Positions 45,700 through 58,500 of a stretch of DNA of 64,000 bases are shown piece by piece (within the stretch, counting starts at the first letter, position 1; each line of letters starts with the position of its first letter). The notes below the pieces were generated by a model. That model was not told where the DNA came from and searched no databases. It saw only the letters and a program-made list of their open reading frames with translations. Both the position numbers and the translations under genes were made by a program. This stretch comes from Larix kaempferi (lineage: Eukaryota; Streptophyta; Pinopsida; Pinales; Pinaceae), in the NCBI GenBank assembly GCA_027924585.1, contig BSBM01002115.1, positions 62,001 to 126,000 on the forward strand, written 5' to 3'.

Positions 45700-48094
45700 A
45701 TGGTTGTCACTTGCACAGGAGCAAACACCATGGAGGAAGCACTTGCAGCCATCCAAACCAAACTCCAAGATCTTGATGAAAAATTTCTCAGCCTCCATCT
45801 TCAACATTCAGCCATGAATAATAACCGACAGCCAGAATCTTTTGCAGCCATTGGGTTCTCTTCTTCCAGCAATTTTCGTGGGCCAAAGCTTGATTTTCCT
45901 CCCTTCAATGGTACTGATCCGACTGGATGGATATACCGAGCAGAACAATATTTCAGTCTGCATAATACTTTTGATGTTTAGAAAGTTCCACTTGCATCCT
46001 TTCATTTGGAACAGGAAGCCCTTCAATGGTACCATTGGTACATCAAAGCTCATCCTGAGCCAAACTGGACAGATTTTTGCCAACTCCTTTTGTCACGATT
46101 TGGTCCTAGTTCTTTTGACGATTTCACAGGAGCACTCACTAAACTTCACCAAACTGGGACAATGAGAGAGTATCAGATGGAATTTGAGAAACTAGCCAAT
46201 CACACAGAATGATTGTCTGATGAATTCTACAGGAGTTGTTTTATCAGTGGTCTCAAGGATGAAATCTGCTCAGAGGTCAAAATGTTTTGTCCCAACACAA
46301 TGATGAAAGTCCTAGGGTTGGCTAAGCTGGATGAGGACAAGATCGCAGCTCAACAACACTCCAAACCCACCTTTGTTCCCTTCAAAAATATGGGTTCCCA
46401 ACGACCTCCCATCACGCCTGCTCCTCAACCAACTCTTATCAAGCAATTGTCTGAAATAGAGATGCAGGCACACTGAGAAAAAGGGATTTGTTATAATTGT
46501 GATGAGAAATTCACTCAGGGACATAAATGTGTTCAACAAAAGCTCTATCTCTTGGATGTGGATTCTCCACCGGCCTCAAAACTTGATGAAGAAGCTCCAG
46601 ATACAGTAGATGATCAGGTCAACATTCAACACCCGCCTGTTGACACCCCATCTCAGGACGACCCACCCGAGATCTCTCTCCATGCTGTAACCGGCATCAC
46701 CACCCCACAAACAATGTGAGTCAGGGGATACTTGAAGAAGCTCCCTCTTACCATACTCATTGATTCTGGTAGCACTCATAACTTCATTGATCCTCGGATT
46801 GCCAAACAGGCTGATTGTTTTGTCCATCCTTTCTCCAACTTTGAATTCATGGTTGCCAATGGGGGCACCTTACCTTGCAAGGGGAAGTGTCACAATGTGC
46901 GTATCTCTATGGAAGATTATAACCTGTGCTCTCACATGTTTTCCTTGTCCTTAGGCGGATGTGATGTGGTTTTGGGCGTTCAATGGTTACGCATATTTGG
47001 CCCCATCTTATGGGATTTTGCTGAACTTTGGATGCAGTTTTCAGTCAATGGAGCACAACACAAATTTATGGGCTTACAACTAGGGTCTCTTTGCATCATC
47101 AGTTCACATCGCCTGGAAAAAATACTTAAGAAGAATTCACATGGTGTCATCGCCCAGTTCCATTCCATTCAGATGCACCCATCAATAGTCTCCACTACTT
47201 CCTTGGATAGATATGCAGGTGTCTTTGCTGAACCAATAAGCTTGTTGCCTTTAAGAGACCTTTCCGATAAGAATTTAGCCGCATCTACCTCTCAGCAGGA
47301 AATGATGACTATTTTGCATACAGTCCAGAAGTGGCAGCCATCCCTATTGGGGCATTATTTCTGCATCAAGACTGATCTCTAGAGTCTGGAAAATTTCCTG
47401 GAACAATGGGTCTCCTCCCCAACACACCTAAAATGGGTTATCCAACTCATGGGTTATGACTATGCGACCATTTACTAGAAGGGTAAGGACAATATGGTGG
47501 AAGATGCTCCTCCTCGCACATTTGATGACCTAGTTTCTCTTACAGCTATTTCTCTGCTTGTTCCAAATTGGTTGCAATCTGTTCAACGTGTCTATCTCTT
47601 CTATGAACTCCAAGCTTCTTCATCAGTAGGGCACTCTAGGTTCCACAAAATGTATGATCAGGAACAATGTAACTTCTTTTGGCAGGGACTCAAAAGGACA
47701 ATTCAATGGATGGTGGTTGACTGTGATACTTTCTAGGTCAACAAGGGTGAAATGACCCTCCTTTCAGGACTGCTCGAACCCTTACCCATCCCTCCACAGA
47801 TTTGGACAACTATTTCTATGGATTTCCTAGAAGCGCTCCAGTGGTATAGTACCACATCTCAAAGGACACCATATGTAGCAGTCTTTGTACATGCACCACT
47901 AGTTCTTCTTCCATACACCTTCATCAACTCCCTAGTTCAGGCAATTGACTCAATTCTTCGAAACCGTGATCAGCTTCTTCTCATTCTGCAGGACAATTTT
48001 CACATGGCAAGAATTCGACTAAAACAACAAGCCAATCAACACCGTTATGAGCACACTTTTCACATCACTGATATGGTTCTTCTTCGTCTATAGC
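45700..48094 (+). pseudogene. Element D gag-protease-RNase H-integrase remnant in a single frame
   Basis: Starts at 45700 (MVVTCTGANTMEEALAAIQ). Gag core: GPKLDFPPFNGTDPTGWIYR to FISGLKDEI. Zinc knuckle: CYNCDEKFTQGHKC (about 46490). Protease: ILIDSGSTHNFID (about 46756). Then GCDVVLGVQWL and ILWDFAELWMQF. The sequence next jumps from the start of the RT region to the RNase H end (ILHTVQKWQPSLLGHYF), so RT is deleted. It then passes through integrase zinc and N-terminal parts (FFWQGLKRTIQWMV, IPPQIWTTISMDF), jumps over the catalytic core, and ends with the C-terminal QQANQHRYEHTFHITDMVLL. Stops at 45979, 46210, 46474, 46717, 47380, 47479, 47734 and 48091 all keep the frame; no frameshift was seen. 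Confidence 0.9.
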
Positions 48095-48229
48095 CTTCCA
48101 TGCAATCCTCCCTAAAACTCCAAAGGAGCAAGTGGCTCGGAATGCAACCCGAGGATGCTATAGGGGACCCACTCCTTCAGATTCTGCATCAATTTCCACA
48201 TCTAAAGCTTTGAGGACAAAGCTTTTTCT

Positions 48230-48242
48230 AAGGGAGAGGGGA
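48230..48242 (+). other. Polypurine tract of D
   Basis: AAGGGAGAGGGGA ends at the TG of the 3' LTR. Confidence 0.88.
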
Positions 48243-48676
48243 TGTTAGGAACCCATGTCTTTACTTTGTTAGTATATTGTTGTTGGACGCATATGCTTTG
48301 TAAGTCGTCCCGTAGTATTTGTTGATCCATAGTTTATATTAGCCCTTAGTATTGACCCATAGTATTGGACGCATATGCTTTGTAAGTCGTCCCATAGTAT
48401 TATATGTCCCATGGTTTTGACTCATAGTATTGGCGCCTAGACTTAGCCCATGGTTTGTATTGACACATAGTATTGACCCATGGTATTGGTGCCTAGAATT
48501 AGTATATAAGTGTGTGTTGAGGCCTATGAAGGTACCATGAAGTTAATTGTATTGAGCTTGCTCAAAGGAGGTTGCCCCCTCGAAGTGGCCCATGATCAAT
48601 ATAAAAGTGATTCTAAGTTCTGTCATTTCTGCTATTTCGCATATTCTTATTAATTAATTGTTGTAGGTGCATCACA
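48243..48676 (+). repeat. 3' LTR of element D
   Basis: Copy of 44239-44672 followed by GTGAA. Confidence 0.95.
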
Positions 48677-48681
48677 GTGAA

Positions 48682-48830
48682 AACGTCCCATGCGGCAGAA
48701 GCAACATTCCTAGAACTACGACTGGCACCATCTGCATATCCCAAATATGTGAAATATTCTTGTGCCATCTGCCAAAGTGACAATGCCAAGCAAGATAAGC
48801 GTGTGCCCGAAATAACTAATGTACACAAGT
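48682..48830 (-). pseudogene. Element A second RNase H, N-terminal part (split by D)
   Basis: Minus-strand reading GYADGASRSSRNVASAAWDV is the first strand and catalytic Asp (DGAS) of an archaeal-type RNase H. It would continue at 44238 on the far side of element D. It lies directly after integrase in element A, the same order as in B. Confidence 0.82.
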
Positions 48831-49026
48831 TTATACAAAGAATACAACATAATACAACAAATGGTGCAAGGCATCAGTGCCTACATGAAGTATTTCTTCA
48901 GATAGAGACCATTTCTAATCTCTGACATGGTTTCCCCATCATAATTGACCAATTCATAAGCTCCTTTTTTTAACACAGTTTTGACAACAAGTGGGCCAAA
49001 CCATTTAGGTACAAATTTACCTTCTC

Positions 49027-49860
49027 CTATTTTATCTTGGTCTTGGTCACAAACTGGAACCAGATCACCTTTAGAAAAGAATCGGGATATTGTGTTTTAA
49101 CCCTCTTCTTGTGTGCTTCTACATTTAGAGAGGCTTCTCTTCTAGTTTCATCAAGAGAATGGAGATGGAGAAGCCTTTCCTCTTCTGCAGAAGTGTTAGG
49201 TAGGAGATCGACAACTATCTTTAATGATGGGATTTCACATTCAATTGGCAACACAACTTCTTCTCCATAAACTAGTTGGAAAGGAGTGAATCCGGTTGCA
49301 GTTTTAGCAGTTGTTCGGTAATCCCAAAGAGCAGTAAACAACATCAAGTACCAGTTATTCTTGTTTTTATTAATCATCCTCTGTAACATAGTTTTCAAAA
49401 CTTTGTTGATGACTTCTACTTGTCTGTTAGCTTGAGGATAATATGGCAAAGAAAAGTCCTGCCTTAATCCTAACAGGTCTGTAAGTTCATCCATACAGGA
49501 ATTTCTAAAATGACTTCCATTGTCGGTAGTGACCTCTTTGGGTACACCAAACCTTGCTATTACATGATTGAATAGAAAATATGCTACATTTTTACCCATG
49601 CAATTGAATGTAGGAATTGCCTCAGCCCACTTGGTGAAGTAGTCCACTACTACGATGATGTAGTGGTGGCCATCGGATGATGGTGGGTTGAGTGTCATAT
49701 CATCAATGGCCCATTTTGCAAAATGGACCCACAGTTACTATAGGGTGTAAAGGAGCAGGGTGTGCACGCATTTTTCTTGTGTAAATTTGGCAAGGATGAC
49801 ACTTTTTGATAGCATTAATGCAATCTTTGAAAATTGTGGGCCAAAAGTATCCCACACGCA
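49027..49860 (-). pseudogene. Element A integrase
   Basis: On the minus strand: zinc-finger end (KCHPCQI near 49800) and a frame break near 49700-49735. The catalytic core then reads VVVDYFTKWAEAIPTF, TTDNGSHFRNS and QVEVINKVLKTM, with all three D-D-E residues. The connection SLPYYPQANRQ and C-terminal text (TGFTPFQLVYGEEVVLPIE) follow. The frame 49027-49698 is open for 223 codons. The last part (KTQYPDSFLKVIWFQFVTK) reflects a frameshift before the GPY region, whose sequence GPLVVKT- can be seen in another frame near 48985. Confidence 0.88.
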
Positions 49861-49867
49861 AGATTTT

Positions 49868-51189
49868 CTAGGCAGTTGCCAACCTAGAAAGATGACCACC
49901 ACATGCCCCAGCATGGAAATCATTCAACACTTGTTCAGCTTCTTCATGTACTAAACAACGTCTTAATATCATATCAATTCCTCGATGGTACAAAGTATCC
50001 CCGATGATGAGGTATCTTTGAGATCGATGTCGATTACGACATCGTTTAATACTAGAAAACTGAGGGTCGACCCTTTGGGTTTGAAGATATATAATGAATG
50101 CTCCATACCAAGGATCGGAAGTTGCAATGAGGAATACATGTTCATTTGCCCAAGTTTCAACAAATATAGTACTCTCCTTCTCTATGGGTAACTCAGACAT
50201 TAATTCAGGAAATGCTAACAACTTCTTGGCTTTAGCGTTTTTGAATTCAAGGTCAAATTCTTGTAAAATTACTATCCATTTTGAGTATTTGCCACCAATG
50301 ACATGACGGGACAAAATTTGTCTCATGGGGTTCATTTCAGCCACTATGGTTGTTTTCCTTAGAAGTATGTAATGTCTAAGTCGTTGGACAGCATGGACTG
50401 CTGCCAAGGCCAATTTTTCTACCTGGGAATACCACAATTCGTGACCTGCAAGGCCTTACTAAGATAGTAAATAACATGTTCTTGACATGATTCATCTTCT
50501 TGTGCTAATACCATTCCAATTGTGGAAGGATATGCAATCAAATATAGCAGAAAGTCTCTATTATAGTTCGGTGGACTAAGCACCAGGGCAGAGACCAAAG
50601 CTTTCTTTATTTCATCAAATGAACGTTGAGCTTGGTCATCCCATATGAATATTGAATCTGATTTTAAGAGATGCATGAAACCTTTAGATTTTTCAGCAAA
50701 ATTCTCGACAAATCTCCTAAAGTAGTTAGCTTTCCCTTGAAGGCTTTGAAGTTGAGTGATTTTTTTCAGGGAAGGCAACTGAAGTATTGCCTCAACCTTG
50801 ATGGGATCAACCATGATCCCTTTTTGGGACACTATGAACCCAAGTAACCTCCCAGAGTCCACACAAAACATGCATTTATGTGGATTTAACCTAATGTTGT
50901 ACTTGCGGCAACGCTTAAAGATGGCCTGTAAATGTTCACCATGTTCAGCTCTCTTTTTAGATTTAGCTGCCAAATCATCAAGGTAAACCTTGACGATGTC
51001 CTTAATGTCGTGAAATGAATATGACATGGCTCTTTGAAAAGTAGCTCCAGCGTTTTTAAGGTCGAATGGCATTTTTCTATAAGCAAAGGTCCCCCAAGGG
51101 CATATAAAAGTTGTTTTATGTTGGTCTTTCTTTTTTATCTGGATTTGGTTGTAACCGGAGAAGCTGTCCACAAAGGATTCCCAACACAT
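49868..51189 (-). pseudogene. Element A RT and RNase H
   Basis: Minus strand, two overlapping frames. RT: DSFSGYNQIQIKKKDQHKTT, TFAYRKMPFDLKNAGATFQR and VKVYLDDLAAKSKK (YLDD active site), then HKCMFCVDSGRLLGFIVSQ. RNase H follows: DFLLYLIAYPSTIGMVLAQE, EHVIYYLSKAL, and after a frame break near 50425 WYSQVEKLALAAVHAVQRLR. The spacer to integrase has YLQTQRVDPQFS and LIIGDTLYHRGID. The usual FGL is FDL in the RT motif. Confidence 0.9.
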
Positions 51190-52680
51190 TCATCAATGAT
51201 ATGATCAATTAAGGGTGTGGGATAGTTATCTTTGGGACAAGCTAAGTTCAGATCTCTAAAATCAGTACAAACCCAGATAGTTCCTTGTTTTTTGTCAACG
51301 GGAACTGGATTGGATACCCAATCAGTCAAAGGAACAGGATAGATGAATTTAGCTTTTAAAAGCTTTTTGACCTCGTCTTTGATGGCAATAGACTTTTTAG
51401 GGTTCACCAGATGTAGTTTTTGCCGCACAAGTTTGGAATTAGGGTAGGTTTTGATCTCATGTTTTACGATACTAGGATCGATGCTCGAAATTTCTTCATA
51501 AGACCATGCAATTACATCACAATTTTTTTTAAATAAAGCAGTGTAAAATCTTATTTCCTCAGGAGAACAATCTACACCTATGTTGATGTACTCAATGATG
51601 CCAAGTTTAATAGATATATCAATTTGGATGGTTTTCAAAATGTTTGCCAAATTGCCTTCTGAGTTCACATCGTAGATTCAGACCAAACATTGGTACTTAC
51701 GGTTGTCATCATTGAAGTAAAACTTTTCAGGTTTAACTTTTAATGAATCGATCTTAGGAAGAAACGAGGATTTGTGATGCATATCCTCCTAAGGTTGTTC
51801 TGAGATGTTCATAACCTCTAAGATGGCTTCATCCGAAGAGAAAGTTTGATCTAGGAGATCATGGTGACTTTGAGAGTTCAAGGCCCAAACAAGTGAAGTG
51901 TAGGGATCATATTCCTCCATCATGGGAGGATTTTGATCCTTTTCTACCAAATCCATTTGAATAGCTTGATAAGCGAGCTCGACGGAGGAGAAGGGAACAC
52001 TAATCTCCATTTCCCGATGGTGTGTAGAAGTGTATGTCTTCCCATCATTCTTTTCATCTAAGGTGTTTTCCTCGGAGGTTCCAACGGATGAGGTGGAACC
52101 AACCTCCAAAATGGAATTAGAAAAAACTCTTAATGGAAAGTACGCTTCCGATGTAATGGTGAAAATCAGAGTAGTGTTAGGGGTTAATATTGGTGGTGGA
52201 ATTGGAAAAGTTCCCAAAAGGGATGAGTCTTTAAACATTCCTACCCCAACATCCTGAATCACCGTCGTTGAATCACCTACAAAATGGACATTCGAGTGGA
52301 GACCCGTTTCATGTGTGCAGTAATCTAGTTGATCTATTGTTACAATGTTCCCTTGGTGGGGGAACCGAATGACTCGGAATAAGGAAGATACTATAGCCGT
52401 CATCTTATGAATCCAACTGTGACCCAATAGAAAATTATAGACTATGGGTGCATCCACTACCTCAACATCTACTTGAACTGTTTTGCCCCCCAGTTCAACT
52501 GGGCAAGCCATGATAAGTCCATGAGGTGGGAATGAATGACCATCAAATGCCTTGAGAACTATGTGGGATGGTACTAAGATGGGTGATCCTGAATCTTTCT
52601 ACCAAGCTAGTGACATGACACAAGTGGAGGCTCCTTCATCCACAATGGTTCAAAAAATATTCTTACCATGTGAAGTTACT
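51135..52680 (-). pseudogene. Element A protease and N-terminal RT
   Basis: The protease active site on the minus strand is IVDEGASTCVMS near 52610-52645, with Glu where most retropepsins have Ser or Thr. It is followed by VVDAPIVYNFLLGHSWIHKM (52511-51789 frame) and an acidic linker. The next frame (51668-51135) carries the RT approach: IAWSYEEISSIDPSIVKHEI, LVRQKLHLVNPKKSIAIKDE, VSNPVPVDKKQGTIWVCTDF and RDLNLACPKDNYPTPLIDHI. A stop near 51670 and another near 52625 break the frame. Confidence 0.88.
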
Positions 52681-52697
52681 TTAATTTGGAAAGCAAT

Positions 52698-55476
52698 CTA
52701 TGAGGAAATCCTACATGTGAGTTGTTCTAAGTCAAATGTGATCAAACTAGTGTCTAATGGATCAATAGCACTGATAGCAGACAATAGTGCTTTCCGTTGA
52801 GCGAGATGACTTTGCAACACCTTCAAGGAAGAAATTGCACAAGGAGCCTGAGCTAAATATTCAACCACATTGTAGCTTTGAGCAGCTCGTGCATTGGGGT
52901 TGTGTGTTTTTTTGTAGAGGACCCCTTTTGGAGGTCGAGGCACCATGTATATGGTTGGTTTTTCATTATTTAGAAAACCACTAGGCTGATATCCAGTTGT
53001 TTCAACATCTTTTGAAGGTATGTCATAAGAACAAGCCCTTGTTTGGATATGGATGTTATGTTCACCAATTGTGAAGATATTAGCATTGGGTGGATTGCCC
53101 CCTTGTGGGGGGTTTTCTTGGTTTCCTCCTAGTGGAGGTACTGGTGTCGCAACAACCATCTACTGTTACTGGGGGAAGGGTTGAGTTAGGACAACAGGTT
53201 GTGGTTGTTTCCCTCCTCGTTGAGCCAACATGCGATGAATGTCATCCGTATGAGGACAAAGATGGGTAGGATGGTCTTCTTGGATAAATTTTGCAAGGAT
53301 ACTTGTTTTTCCTATTTTCATGATTTCCTCTAGTAGGATTATTCACCTTAGGTGCATCTCTTGTCCTAGGGTTATCGTTGGGTTTCTTCTTTTTTTCTTT
53401 TGGGTCCGTAGTTTGAACCGTAAGGACTTCAAAAGTTTGGGTAGGAATGGCAGAATGCTGAGTTGCCTTGCCAGTTGTGGGTTGCTGATTTTGAACTGAC
53501 ATTTGTCCCAATTGTTGGGTAATCTGTTCAACCTGGTTTATGGATCCAATCACACCATCGGTATGAGGTCCTTTTGGCTTCCTAGCTGGATCAGACGTAG
53601 GTCTTACAGCATGGGGTATTAAGTCATAAAGTGTGCCTGATTGGGAATATACTAAATCCATCTGGTGAGCACTATGAATGAGTTGCTCTTCAAGCATGGC
53701 TCCCGACATGGCCACATCTTTGGCAAGAGTAGGAAATAGTGATTTGATAAACCAATCTGCTAAGAATTGATCAGGGATTTCAGCTTTTATAAGCCTTCGA
53801 TGTCTCCTCCACTCGTGGATATGATCAGAGATGTGAGTAGTGGTAGATTTCCTAAGTGAGGTTAAAAGTTCGGTTCCCATCTCATAGCGGATAGGTAATT
53901 GGAAATGTGTAAAAAATGTCATAGCTAAAGATGAAAATTCTATGAATGTATTGTGGGGGAACTCAATGTACCATTTCACAGCATTTCCTGTTAGGGTCCG
54001 CTGAAACAACCTCAACCTAATACTATCATCAACTAGGGAATTGGATGAACACCACAAATGGAATGCCATCACATGATTTTATGGGTCTTCCCCTAGTTTT
54101 TCATCAAACTTGGGTATGTCTGAGGGTAATTTGGTTGGTATGGTTGGCCACCCATTCAAATGAAGACTAGGGTCATTCGTCAGCCGGGATAAATCCGGTA
54201 GATTCAATGTGGCTAGAAATGGTGGCTTGGATGGTGCCGTAGCAAACGATTGATACGCGGGTGAAGCTTGATAGTTCCATTGTTGTGGTCCTTGGGCTTG
54301 AAAATCATTCTGAGAGGGGTCACCTCCTTGCGGAGGTTGCATCCAAAAGGATTGGTTATTGCTAGGATATTGACCAATCCATTGTGAACTAGGTTGCATG
54401 TATGGATTTCCCCCTTGCGGAGATATGTTCCAATAAGGTTGGTTATTTCGTGGAACATTACCAATCCATGGCTGGTTGGGATTCATGGGTGGATTTCCCC
54501 CTTGTGGGGGTGGGCCCCAATTAGATTGGTTACTAGTCAGAATTTGACCACTCCATTGATTTTTTCCTTGGTTTGGATAAGCGTTTCAAGGTGGGTTGCC
54601 CCCTTGTGGAGGTAGTGCCCAAGAATATTGGGTATTTCCTGTAACCTGCCCACTCCATGGTGGAATGGGGTTGTTAGGTGGGTTACCTTCTGGTGTGCTA
54701 CCTATGGGGGGTATTGAATTGCCCCTAGGATTCATGTTAGGAAATATTGGATGATGACTTCCCGAAGCACTTCCACTCACTTGTGGAGTAGGATCCCAGT
54801 TGGCATTATTATTCCATGGTTGATTAATTCTGCCAGGGATGTTGGGATTCCATGGTAAAGGAATCCCCCCATAAGTGGAACTAGGAAAAATGTGTGGTAC
54901 ACCAATAGGATTTTGGTTCACTCCTTGATTATTTTGACCTTGATTAGCCAAACCATATGGGAAACCCATGTTTGGTAAGGCACACCCTCTAGTAGGGATT
55001 CCTGTAGACGAAGTGGATATACTTTCGGGATTGGAACCCGAAACTGTACCAACTGACACTGAAGTGTTGGTTGAACTTGTGCTAATGACAGATATATTGA
55101 CTAGTGGGATTGATGTAGTGGTCACGTTGGAAGTATTGCTACCTCCTACAACTGTTTGTGGTTGTGTTGGCATAGTCCCTTGCACTCCTGATGAAGCCAT
55201 AGGGTTAGTTGTGGGATTTTGCATATTAGCCCAATATGCAATAATAGGGTTGATGTAATCAAGTGGCTCACTGATGTGAAGTAATACTGGGCATGAAATA
55301 TCTATCAAAGGTGGGTTTATGTGAGCTGTTGTGTTGTCCTCTAGCATTTCAATTTCAAATGGAGCAATATTATCAATAATATCTATATTTTTCTTGGTAG
55401 GTAATGTTTCGGTATTTGTTTGATGTTCTTCTTCTCTATTGTTGTTAATTGAATCTAGAAGTTGTTCAGTTTCCAA
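52698..55476 (-). pseudogene. Element A gag with GGNPP repeats
   Basis: Read from 55476 (METEQLLDSINNNREEE) downward: a Ser/Thr/Asn-rich N-terminal part; a tandem Pro/Gly/Asn/Gln repeat region (about 54720-54300, units ending PPQGGNP); the gag core (LFQRTLTGNAVKWYIEF, ISDHIHEWRRHRRLI, DQFLADWFIKSLFPTL) at 54072-53242; and a C-terminal part with QENPPQGGNPPNAN. Stops near 54584, 54487, 54077, 53240 and 53158 separate four frames. No CCHC zinc knuckle was seen. Gag would form the virus-like particle if intact. Unusually long N-terminal extension. Confidence 0.85.
54300..54720 (-). repeat. ~100-base tandem repeats in element A gag
   Basis: Four or five imperfect units, each with a CCCCCTTGTGGAGG-type block and an ATTGGTTA...CCACTCCATGG-type block. 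On the minus strand they encode PPQGGNPP followed by a W-I/S-G-Q-x-x-x-N segment. Copies near 54320, 54410, 54495, 54595 and 54690. Confidence 0.8.
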
Positions 55477-55559
55477 GTCACAAGGTTGTGGGTTTTGTAT
55501 TCGTCTCCACGATATAGCATGGCCTTCAGGTTCTGGTGACTCACCTCGCTACCGCCGTG

Positions 55560-58500
55560 ATTGGCGGATCTGGAGAGTATCCACTTTGAAGAACTTGATA
55601 AAAGGATGTGTTTAAAAAATATTTTGATAAAAAATAGAATCAAACAATCCTAAAGCTGTCTAGACTCAACAAAATATAAAAAGTGTCCACACAGTAAAAA
55701 TCCCTATGGGTTCAAGCAAGCAAACTGACTTTTCAAAAGAAGTGAGGCTCAATGAAAAGCTGGATTAGAGGGCCTTCTGAAACTGGTAGCTGCTAAGGAT
55801 CTCAAGCCTCAAACAATTGCTAGTAGTGAAGGTATGATAAACAATTACAATAAACTTTAATTGCCAGGGGTGCAAGCATTGGTTCCTGACCAATCACCCT
55901 CCCGAGTAAAAGTTTCAAAGTTTGTCTCATGTATTGCAAGTGTCCCCCACTCACAATAGCCTATGTGATATCCTAGGAATAGCCACTAAAGTTACCACTT
56001 CACAATCAACGGTCGGGCGGAATAGTTGTAAGTCGAGGACAACTCTCATAACCAAAAACTCTAGAAACAATGATGTCACCCCAAGGACTTGTCACTTAAC
56101 ATAGAATCCCTTGATGAACTCATGTTCCACTAAATAATCAAGAAGAGGGAACCACCCTTACTTATCCAGATTGACCTCGTGCTTGACGCATGCTTCAGAA
56201 GCACTTTCCCAACAAGCATTTTTTGCAATAATGGATTTACTCTCTTTAATCAATGCTAGTTTCAAAGTTTTGCAGCCCAGGAGTGTTAAATATCCAAACC
56301 TAATCTAGGGCACTAACCTAAACTTGTTGGTGATATGAAAATCAAAAGTTGGTCAATTTTAGATTAAGCGCCAATTTTAAGGGTAGTTTGCTTAGTTTGA
56401 GGAATGGACGTGAAACTGATGGTGTGTCGACTCGAGAAATATGAACCAAACAATGCAAAATGCTCACTAATGTACCTTTCAATTTGATGAATGTTCTAGT
56501 CTAATGAAAAGTTAGAGGTTCATGTGTCTTTCAATATGCAATTCTTCTGAAATAAATGATTTTAATGATCAATGAAAATCAGATAATATGCTTTTTAAAA
56601 ATCAAATGTTAAACTATTCCCAGTGAGATCCACTTTCTCATTCACAAGATCACCATAATGTGCGAGTGAAGAGGATATGGTGGCTCATACACAACCTATC
56701 ACAAGAAAAATATCTCTAAAGGTGCAATTTTCTCTAATTGTGCATGAAAATCATAAAAACATTCTAAATCCAAAACAAAGTATAACTAGCAAAAGTTTGT
56801 TTTTGTTCTTGGAAATAAATTATTGTCAAATGAGTGTGGTTCTTTCAAATATGTGTGTTTGATATTTTTTTTTATGTTTGCAATCAGCATGCCCATAAGA
56901 TCTACCCGTAAAGGGTCTCAAGCAAGAAGAGACTTTTCTACAAAATTAAAAAGCGATAGCAACTTGGAGCACTTTTAAAGGTTCTTAGAAGGTCTTTCCA
57001 ATGAAAAAGATTTTAATCCAAATTATGCAAAAAATTTCCAAACTTTTCAAAAGGAGTAATATACTATTTCTCAATAGCAAAAGCACCTTAAGCAAGTCTC
57101 CAAATGTAAAAATCAAGCAGAGTTCATGTCGACATTGTTTTCAATCTTAGCTAGCGAATCGGGTTCTTTTACATTATTTTGTAAACATGTTGCAAAGAAA
57201 TATAGTTTTAAATGATCAAATGAAGATATCAAACCTGGCTAGCAAATCGGGTTCTTGTATTTTGTTCTTAATCGAATCTCTACATTAGCTTAATGACCAG
57301 AAACACAAATCATCAGCAGATAAAGAAATTTGAATTTTATCTAATGTAAGCTGTCCTTTCTCGATTGGAGATTCCATGTATCCAATACATCTAACAAAAC
57401 TATGTCAACGTGTGATTTTTTCTGTCATAAATCTCCAACAGAAATAAACCCATGCGTTTATTAGGCATTGTCGCTTTCGACGCTTAATTCTGTTTCTTAA
57501 TACAATTTATGTGTGAGGGTATTGACACCTGTCACAAAACTTAAACAAGACATAATTTTTCAAAACTCTTTCTCTGCGCAGTTTAAATGGAAATTTTGTT
57601 TGTCAACATCATTGCATGCAGACTTCAAACCAACATTCAACGAAACTCCTAGCGACTGTGGTGCAATCTCAGAGTTATATAAGAACTGAAGTTCACGACT
57701 CATGCTAACAAGAGCCAGATGACACGGTTGAGCTTAACCCTGTCTATTGATCTTCATGCCAGTTGGACGTTGGACTGCGTCTAATCTGTTACCTCGTCGA
57801 CAAGAATCCCACGATTAAGTGTCGATACTAATGCGTAATCAATCTAAGAATGGTGCCATCTATCTGTCCATGTGATGGGTGAGTGCAAATGGAGTGTTGA
57901 TCCTAAGTCGCCACTAGATTATGATCCTATCCTTTGATAACAATGATATTACCACATGTTTTAATTTCCACGTAACAGCCTGATTGATGATCGGCGTACC
58001 ATGGATTGATAAAAGACACCACCCAGTTGTGGTTGTAGTTAACTAAGTGAAAGGGCGACGATGCATTGAAGCTGACGAGAATCTGAGATGAGAGAATTAG
58101 CTGACAACCACCGTTTAATAGATCAACGGTTAGTCAACATTGAATCAACGGTTGATCAACATTGAAAATTTTGCGTGCAGAAGGTCTCCAGCTAAATCAT
58201 AGCCCAATAATTAGCACGAAAATAAAATATGTTGCACGGTCCCTTAACTTCCAAATGGCACAAAATTGTGCTACTGGTTGTTTAACCGAAAAGGATTCGA
58301 TAAGTATATATGTACATAACTATTTTATTCCCATACCACGTATATTAATGGAGCGGATTCACAACCATCTGTCATGCAAATCGATGTAATGCTCCTATTG
58401 AAAAATAAATAATAAGTTCAGTCACAGGCTTTCCACGCACAAAGGTTTGATCACGCCAGAGAGTCACCTCCAATTACTCAGACAAAAGTATTCACTACAA

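Larger units (their letters stand above)
44239..48676 (+). mobile_element. Nested non-autonomous Ty3/gypsy derivative D (4.4 kb)
   Basis: LTRs 44239-44672 and 48243-48676 (434 bases each) differ at about 14 positions. The target duplication GTGAA is perfect (44234-44238 and 48677-48681). A Met-tRNA primer site and a GGGAGAGGGGA tract are in place. The internal part keeps gag, protease, RNase H and pieces of integrase but lacks the RT core and the integrase catalytic core. It is inserted within the second RNase H of element A, on the opposite strand. Confidence 0.97.
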
